Of a stretch of DNA of 12,792 nt, positions 8,138 through 12,792 are shown in pieces; position 1 is the first letter of the stretch; each line of letters starts with the position of its first letter. The notes beneath the pieces were generated by a model, which had not been told where the DNA came from, did not search any database, and saw only the letters and a program-made list of their open reading frames with translations. The position numbers and the translations under genes are program-made. The stretch comes from Alcaligenaceae bacterium (GTDB taxonomy: Bacteria > Pseudomonadota > Gammaproteobacteria > Burkholderiales > Burkholderiaceae): the NCBI GenBank assembly GCA_947372575.1, contig CANBUF010000018.1:1-12792 (forward strand), given 5' to 3'.

Positions 8138-9150
8138 TCTTCGGCGAGCAATCCTGTGATCGCGGCAGAGATGAATGTCGCGTCCCCAACGTTCGCGATG
8201 GGGAATCCAGCTCTGTGACCCCACACTGATTCAATGGGCAAGAGCCTTGCACGTGACATCTGTTGAACTTCGAGACGGTTGTCCTCGACCTGAAAATACA
8301 GATCCGTCACGCTAGGCATGATGAGGGCATTCGCAGTGATGGCACCCAGGGCTGCTTTAAAGTCACCGTTATAACGATCATTGGCAGCGATGTTCGCATG
8401 CTGCCAGGTCCACATATGTGCGACGAGATTGTTTGCGTCACGTTTGAGGAAGTTTGCCTCCCAGGACATGATGAGAAAATCTTCTAAGGAAGAAAAGCCC
8501 GCCGTGCGCCAGACCTCATCACGATAAAACGTCTGTGACATGGCCATTGCTGCGTAATTGCGTGCCATCGCGCGTAAACCACGCTCGGGGCGCTGAACAA
8601 AACTTCCATTCTGATAGGCTGCATCCGCGGTGAGTGTGGCACGCACCCCTTCGATAAAGACTTGATTGTGAGGCGAGCATTTTGCCGCACCGCAGAGCAC
8701 TGCAAGGCGCTTGACCATTGCAGGATAGGCCGCAGCCCACTCATACGCCTGCAATCCTCCCATCGACCAGCCTGTCGCGAGTTCCAGAGAGTGAATGCCA
8801 AGTTCCTCTGTTAATAATTTGTGTTGAATAAAAACATTGTCTGCAATAGTGAAGTTAGGCCAGCGATTGCCACTAAAGGGTTCGACTGCATTGCTAGGCG
8901 ATGACGACAAACCATTACCAAACAGATTGGGAATGATTACAAAATATTTTTCTGTATCGAGTGCCTTGCCTGGGCCGACTTGCCAGAGTACATCTGTATG
9001 CTGGGCACCGAAGGGCGTCATACACAGGATGACATTTGATTTGCTCGAGTTGAGCTGGCCAAACGTTTTGTATGCCAGTTTGGTGTCACGATAAGTGATA
9101 CCCGATTGCAGCACGATATTGCCAGCATTAAAAATTGAATAATCGTTCAT
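8134..9150 (-). CDS. Alpha/beta hydrolase of the MetX (homoserine acetyltransferase-like) family
   Basis: A 338-residue cytoplasmic alpha/beta-fold protein. The N-terminus ([23 protein letters not shown], 12-34) and overall plan match the homoserine O-acetyltransferase family. The nucleophile elbow GWSMGG (127-132) puts the catalytic serine at 129; Asp283 in SVTDLYF and His312 in WGHRAGFP complete the triad. The region after strand 4 reads [13 protein letters not shown] (75-87) instead of the NLLGGCxGSTGP-type block of true MetX, so methionine synthesis is unlikely and an esterase, amidase or other acyl-transfer role is possible. The frame extends upstream to 9282, but that would overlap the M81 gene; the ATG at 9150 is where family similarity begins. 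A clear ribosome-binding site is lacking (AAAAGG lies too far upstream). It lies 64 bp downstream of the M81 gene on the same strand and is probably co-transcribed. Confidence 0.87.
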   Translation of the reverse strand: MNDYSIFNAGNIVLQSGITYRDTKLAYKTFGQLNSSKSNVILCMTPFGAQHTDVLWQVGPGKALDTEKYFVIIPNLFGNGLSSSPSNAVEPFSGNRWPNFTIADNVFIQHKLLTEELGIHSLELATGWSMGGLQAYEWAAAYPAMVKRLAVLCGAAKCSPHNQVFIEGVRATLTADAAYQNGSFVQRPERGLRAMARNYAAMAMSQTFYRDEVWRTAGFSSLEDFLIMSWEANFLKRDANNLVAHMWTWQHANIAANDRYNGDFKAALGAITANALIMPSVTDLYFQVEDNRLEVQQMSRARLLPIESVWGHRAGFPIANVGDATFISAAITGLLAED

Positions 9151-9214
9151 GTGAGGGCTACTGCCTTTTAGTGCGTGAGATAAAGAGAATGGTGTGTGTT
9201 TGAACGCTTGGTCA

Positions 9215-10714
9215 TTATCGTGTGCGGGATGGATACACCGTGTCGCTGTCCAGTGGGTAGACAGGGCGCGAGATGCTTGCAAAGGGAAAGATTGAATAGT
9301 CAGAGCTGGTTACCCCCCCTCCATCACACTCGACGACTGACTTGGCAATCGGTACAAAAACCGGTCTGCAATACATGCGGGATTTGAGCAATACATATGA
9401 GTACTTTGTCGGATCAATGCCGATATGTTCAAAGATGCCAAGATCCCAGTGCTCATGCGGCGTTTCTGTGACGATGATCTGTGCAGCAGGGGTGTCGAGC
9501 CGAACGGTTCGCCCCATTCTCATGCGTTGTCCTGTATAGGTCGGTCCACTCATGATGTATTCGCCATCCGTGATCCGTGAGATCGTCCCCGTCAATTCTC
9601 GCGATATCGGGTGGATGCCCAGCTGGGTGAGTGGGACTTTGTTACCGATCTTCAGTGTGACGGTCTGGCCAACTCCGGCACTGATCATAATTTCGACGGC
9701 CTCGGGATCACAGATCGGACCAACGGCGATGTCGGCCAGGCCTTGTGCCAGGGCTTCGTGTAAGACATGCATATCATCGCAGGTACCGCCCGACATGCAG
9801 TTGTCCCCGTGATCCAGGAGTAGAACGGGACCCGATCCGGGCTGCGCAGCCAGCTCCCTTGCCCGACTGATCGAGGTTGAGAGGGGTTCGCTGTGGTAGA
9901 TGAATCCCTGGCGATTCTCCCAGATGTAATCTGCAATTTTATCGGCTGTTTTTTCAGCAGCCTGCTGATCGCCATCAGCGACCACGACCACACTGATGCA
10001 GGGTGCCGCAATATCGGCCAGGGAAAAGCCAGCGAGCACCGATACGCCAAGCATCCCGCTGGCTTCGGCCTCTTTAGCCATATTGACGGCGTGGTGCATC
10101 GGACCGAGATCGGTACGACTGCAAAGTGTATGCACCATCAAAGGCAGCCTGCGCCAGGCCATTACGGGGTGAGCGCGGCCGGCAATTTTGTCGAGTAGCA
10201 ATCGCCCCGCATGTTCTCCCGTCTCGTACATATCGATATGTGGATAGGTTTTAAAACTAATGACGACATCTGCATGATTGATGATGCGATCTGTCATCTT
10301 GCCGTGCAGATCCAGCGCCACGGCAAGGGGAGCGTCGGGTAGTACCTCACGGATGCGCTCAAGAAGCATGCCCTCACCATCGTCGGTGTTTTCGGCGACC
10401 ATCGCACCATGCAGATCCAGCATGACAGCATCGCATCCCCGGGCCGCAGCAACAATTGTGTCGCAGATATGGCTATAGGCAGAGGCTTGCACCCGCGCGC
10501 TTGGATTTGCTGTCGCACTGATTGCGACGACTACTTCATGCCCAGCGGCTTCGGCCAGGTCAATAAATGCACCAATGCCGGTGCGTGTGCCTCTCACTGA
10601 TTGATACGCCTCGTCACCGTACAGCGGGCCATTGTCACCAAACGAGGCCAGTGGCGTCTCAATCGGTGAAAACGTATTGGTTTCGTGATTCATGCGTGCG
10701 AGCAGTATTTTCAT
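9215..10714 (-). CDS. M81 family metallopeptidase, MlrC-like
   Basis: A 499-residue protein of the M81/MlrC family, named after the enzyme acting late in breakdown of the cyclic peptide microcystin by sphingomonads; most relatives have unknown substrates. The N-terminal domain begins with [10 protein letters not shown] (8-17), the family's start signature. Likely metal-site segments are MLDLHGAM (98-105), ALDLHGKM (133-140) and [17 protein letters not shown] (157-173). [17 protein letters not shown] (298-314) begins the second domain, and the sequence ends in the usual SRPVYPLD (482-489). No signal peptide is seen, so it should be cytoplasmic, fit to cleave an imported peptide or amide. It is the first gene of a two-gene minus-strand unit with the alpha/beta hydrolase, opposite the peptide ABC operon. 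The ATG at 10714 has only a weak ribosome-binding site. Microcystin itself is not implied as substrate. Confidence 0.92.
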   Translation of the reverse strand: MKILLARMNHETNTFSPIETPLASFGDNGPLYGDEAYQSVRGTRTGIGAFIDLAEAAGHEVVVAISATANPSARVQASAYSHICDTIVAAARGCDAVMLDLHGAMVAENTDDGEGMLLERIREVLPDAPLAVALDLHGKMTDRIINHADVVISFKTYPHIDMYETGEHAGRLLLDKIAGRAHPVMAWRRLPLMVHTLCSRTDLGPMHHAVNMAKEAEASGMLGVSVLAGFSLADIAAPCISVVVVADGDQQAAEKTADKIADYIWENRQGFIYHSEPLSTSISRARELAAQPGSGPVLLLDHGDNCMSGGTCDDMHVLHEALAQGLADIAVGPICDPEAVEIMISAGVGQTVTLKIGNKVPLTQLGIHPISRELTGTISRITDGEYIMSGPTYTGQRMRMGRTVRLDTPAAQIIVTETPHEHWDLGIFEHIGIDPTKYSYVLLKSRMYCRPVFVPIAKSVVECDGGGVTSSDYSIFPFASISRPVYPLDSDTVYPSRTR

Positions 10715-10763
10715 GGTGGAGACTAAACCTGGTTGGGTGTCAACGAAAACTTAGGAAGCAATT

Positions 10764-10819
10764 GATATTGGATATTGGATATTGGATATTGGATATTCGA
10801 TATTGATTATTGGATATTT
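10764..10819. repeat. Heptanucleotide tandem repeat (GATATTG)n, 8 units
   Basis: Eight consecutive 7-bp units: four perfect GATATTG copies (10764-10791), then GATATTC, GATATTG, ATTATTG and GATATTT, ending at 10819. The array starts 49 bp upstream of the M81 start codon and 185 bp before the HD-GYP gene. Copy number in such simple repeats can change by replication slippage; because 7 is not a multiple of the helical turn, each gain or loss would shift the spacing and face of flanking sites. On the minus strand each unit reads CAATATC, loosely like a -10 element. Confidence 0.95.
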
Positions 10820-10908
10820 AATTTAAGTTAGGTTTTAAAGCAAGTTGCGTGCCGGAATCGTATTGCTCAGCTTTCATACCTAGCCCAGAGGTGCTCAGGA
10901 GTCACGTA

Positions 10909-10940
10909 TTGCTACTCGACTTTTATGTGGGTTTTACAAT
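10909..10940 (+). promoter_or_regulatory. Candidate promoter for HD-GYP gene
   Basis: TTGCTA (10909-10914) and TACAAT (10935-10940) resemble -35 and -10 elements, but the spacer is 20 bases, longer than optimal. The start would be near 10947, about 57 bases before the ATG at 11004. Confidence 0.22.
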
Positions 10941-11003
10941 AGCGGGTGGCACGTCATGCAACAGTGTTAAAGTTTAGGGTGCAAGAATGGTCAAATCATA
11001 ACT

Positions 11004-12314
11004 ATGTTTTCTGTCGAAACCCTCTATCCATTATCGATTGCCTTGCATCTCACCAGTGCAGTTCTGGTGTTTTTCTTTGAACGAAAACAGCGTGATGTCT
11101 CAGCCAATATTTGGATTGCTGGCACACTGCTATTTACCCTTGGAATGATTTTTATTCTGCCCGTCTGGCAATTGCCGCCATTCGTTCGGTATTTCGTCGT
11201 GAACTTCTGTGCGCTGTATTCCACATTTTTATACGTATACAGCCTTCAGTATCTCGTGGTTGGTCGATACAGTATCCAATGGGGAGGTTTGGTTTTTAGT
11301 GCGATTGCCGCAGGTACCATTTTCTTATTGGTTCATTTTTCACTCAAATATCTGATTGGACCCACTGCTGGCCTTATTTTTGCTGCGGTGAGTTTTTGGG
11401 CCTATCGACAAATTCAGGTATGCCTGAAAAAATTGAACAATACTTTCCTTAAAGTAATGGGAGGGTTGTTTTTAGCAAGCGCTGTGATCTGGTTTATCAG
11501 AATTCCACTCTCGCAAATCTATGCGTTTGATCTCGCGGTTGATCCAAATCACATTAATTTTGTACTAGTGTTCTCTGCAATGCTCCTTGTTTTTCTGAGG
11601 CAAGTGACTTACTTCATGTTACGCATGAGTCTTTCGCACGATCAGTCACTCCGGCAAGAAAACACCCGATCCGTCTATATCGAAGAGCAAATGCTTAACA
11701 GCCTGAATGCACTGTCTCTGGCTCGGGACAATGAAACAGGCAACCACATTTTGCGAACACAAAATTATGTTCGGGCGCTTGCTCTAAAATTACAGGCGCA
11801 GGGAGTGTATAAAAGTGAGTTGTCGGATAGCGCGATCGAACTCATGTATAAAGCCGCGCCACTTCACGATATTGGTAAAGTAGGTATTCCTGACAATATT
11901 CTGCTTAAACCGGGCGCACTGGATGCAGCAGAGTGGGAAATCATGAAAAACCATACGTTCATAGGTGAGACAGTATTGTCTGCCACCGCAGCCAATGGAG
12001 AAATACAAACGTCCCTGATGCTCAAGGCGATAGAGATTGCAGGTGGGCATCACGAAAAATGGAATGGTACCGGTTACCCGCGCGGATTAAAGGGTAAGGA
12101 AATTCCGCTGTCGGCTCGCATTATGTCCGTGGCCGACACCTATGACGCACTGGTGACCCGACGGGTCTACAAAAGGCAATGGACACACCAAGAGGCTGTT
12201 GACGAAATCCGTTTGAATGCCGGTGTGAATTTTGATCCAGCAGTGGTAAGCGCCTTTCTGGAAATTCAGGAGGAGTTTCAAAGCATTGCTGAAGTAAATC
12301 GTGATGAGGAGTGA
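11004..12314 (+). CDS. Membrane HD-GYP domain cyclic-di-GMP phosphodiesterase
   Basis: A 436-residue two-part protein. Residues 1-206 are strongly hydrophobic with about seven membrane helices (near 7-25, 35-53, 60-85, 92-112, 116-137, 149-167, 184-206), a probable sensor module of no recognised family. After a short linker (about 207-235) comes an HD-GYP domain in the cytoplasm, which degrades cyclic-di-GMP and so affects motility and biofilm. Metal and catalytic residues all appear present: ETGNH (E244, H248), HDIGK (288-292), NH at 316-317, HHEKWNGTGYP (349-359) and VADTYDAL (D378). The ExxxH pair fits the subgroup with a three-metal site, as in PmGH. It is therefore likely active rather than a degenerate binder. 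The ATG at 11004 lacks a clear ribosome-binding site; an ATG at 10987 is out of frame and stops at once. A LysE-family gene follows after 45 bp. The sensed signal is unknown. Confidence 0.93.
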   Translation: MFSVETLYPLSIALHLTSAVLVFFFERKQRDVSANIWIAGTLLFTLGMIFILPVWQLPPFVRYFVVNFCALYSTFLYVYSLQYLVVGRYSIQWGGLVFSAIAAGTIFLLVHFSLKYLIGPTAGLIFAAVSFWAYRQIQVCLKKLNNTFLKVMGGLFLASAVIWFIRIPLSQIYAFDLAVDPNHINFVLVFSAMLLVFLRQVTYFMLRMSLSHDQSLRQENTRSVYIEEQMLNSLNALSLARDNETGNHILRTQNYVRALALKLQAQGVYKSELSDSAIELMYKAAPLHDIGKVGIPDNILLKPGALDAAEWEIMKNHTFIGETVLSATAANGEIQTSLMLKAIEIAGGHHEKWNGTGYPRGLKGKEIPLSARIMSVADTYDALVTRRVYKRQWTHQEAVDEIRLNAGVNFDPAVVSAFLEIQEEFQSIAEVNRDEE

Positions 12315-12359
12315 GTAGGTGATGACCATTTATTGCAGGGCAACATTAAGGAACGAGGC

Positions 12360-12792
12360 ATGCTTGGTGTGACAGATTATGGTGCGTTTGTGATTGCCAT
12401 TATCATTTTGTTGTTGATTCCTGGCCCAGGCAACCTCGCACTCATCACCTCAACGAGCAAAGGTGGTATCAAGGGAGGACTTGGCGCAACACTCGGTGTC
12501 ATCACCGGAGATCAGGTCTTATTGTGGTGTGCGCTGGCGGGGCTCTCTGCCTTGCTCATCAACTACCCGGCGGCGTTTCATGGTGTGCAGTGGTTGGGCG
12601 CTGCTTATTTGGCGTACATGGGTAGCAGAATGCTGTTCGCCAAACCAGGTGCAGCACCCATCCTGAATATCAAACCCTATCATTACATGCGCCAGGCACT
12701 TGCCATCACGTTACTCAATCCTAAGGCAATCGTGTTCTATATGGCGTTTTTTCCAGTATTTGTGGATCCAGTTCATCACCAAGGCTTTACCA
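12360..12792 (+). CDS. LysE/RhtB family amino-acid exporter, 5' part
   Basis: The first 144 codons of a gene that continues past the right edge. The protein is an inner-membrane exporter of the LysE/RhtB family, whose members expel amino acids such as homoserine, threonine, leucine or lysine. Visible signs are the first hydrophobic helix (about 6-20) leading into IPGPGNLALITSTSKGGIKGGLGATLGVITGD (20-51), the family's signature; a second and third helix (about 52-69 and 74-92) with WLGAAYLAYMGSRML (78-92); and LLNPKAIVFYMAFFPVFV (118-135), the usual block after the cytoplasmic loop. Family members are about 200-215 residues, so roughly a third is missing. The ATG at 12360 follows AAGGAA (12348-12353) at 6 bases. 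It is 45 bp after the HD-GYP stop with no terminator between, so co-transcription is possible. The substrate is unknown. Confidence 0.92.
   Translation, partial: MLGVTDYGAFVIAIIILLLIPGPGNLALITSTSKGGIKGGLGATLGVITGDQVLLWCALAGLSALLINYPAAFHGVQWLGAAYLAYMGSRMLFAKPGAAPILNIKPYHYMRQALAITLLNPKAIVFYMAFFPVFVDPVHHQGFT

Larger units (their letters stand above)
10715..11003. other. Divergent intergenic region with tandem heptamers
   Basis: A 289-bp spacer between the divergently transcribed M81 and HD-GYP genes. It holds the heptanucleotide array (10764-10819), AT-rich sequence to its right (10820-10840) and a -10-like TACAAT at 10935-10940. No protein-coding ORF is credible here. Promoters for both flanking genes should lie within it. 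Confidence 0.6.

Noticed and set aside
8484..8801. Minus-strand ORFs of 105 and 73 residues inside the hydrolase gene, and similar overlapping ORFs elsewhere
   Set aside because: Each lies in another frame of a gene with clear family motifs; they have cysteine/arginine-rich, low-plausibility translations and no start signals.
9151..9282. 44-residue N-terminal extension of the alpha/beta hydrolase
   Set aside because: It overlaps the end of the M81 gene and lacks family similarity; the ATG at 9150 begins the recognisable domain.
10729..10742. Minus-strand TTGACA (10742 to 10737) as the M81 -35 element
   Set aside because: No -10-like hexamer lies 16-18 bases downstream, and the start point would fall at or after the start codon.
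10567..10806. Small plus-strand ORF running through the repeat tract
   Set aside because: It is mostly antisense to the M81 gene and its end is repeat-encoded; there is no ribosome-binding site or protein-like composition.
10764..10819. CRISPR-like repeat array
   Set aside because: Units are 7 bp, directly adjacent and without spacers, so this is a simple tandem repeat.

Overview
The window looks like a chromosomal segment from a Gram-negative proteobacterium, most likely a betaproteobacterium of the order Burkholderiales. That placement is an inference from gene content: a periplasmic peptide-type ABC system with an MmgE/PrpD protein, an M81 (MlrC-like) protein and a MetX-like hydrolase in one neighbourhood, plus the protein sequence style. 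No rRNA or other marker is present to prove it. Base composition is moderate (about half G+C by eye), with AT-rich intergenic patches. No IS element, phage gene, tRNA or CRISPR array was seen.

Layout: (1) 2-370, 3' end of an exporter-type ABC ATPase, meeting tail to tail with (2) a nitroreductase on the minus strand, 367-1026. (3) A short divergent region (1027-1145) carries a 21-bp near-palindrome and a possible sigma-70 promoter. (4) 1146-2657, an MmgE/PrpD-family protein with a twin-arginine signal. (5) 2946-8137, a complete peptide/nickel-family ABC importer in the order binding protein, permease B, permease C, fused double ATPase; a strong intercistronic stem-loop lies just after the binding-protein gene. 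(6) Convergent with it on the minus strand is a two-gene unit: an M81 MlrC-like protein (9215-10714) followed by a MetX-like alpha/beta hydrolase (8134-9150). (7) A 289-bp divergent spacer contains eight heptanucleotide tandem repeats. (8) 11004-12314, a seven-TM HD-GYP cyclic-di-GMP phosphodiesterase, then (9) the 5' part of a LysE/RhtB-family exporter running off the window end.

The central block (1146-10714) reads as an uptake-and-breakdown locus. The binding protein captures a small peptide-like or amide ligand in the periplasm, the B/C permeases and fused ATPase import it, and the M81 protein and alpha/beta hydrolase are candidates for cleaving it in the cytoplasm. The MmgE/PrpD protein appears to be sent out through Tat, so it could act on a substrate before uptake. 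The substrate cannot be told from sequence, and the functional link between the two strands rests on proximity only. The flanking genes (exporter, nitroreductase, HD-GYP, LysE) appear to be unrelated functions.
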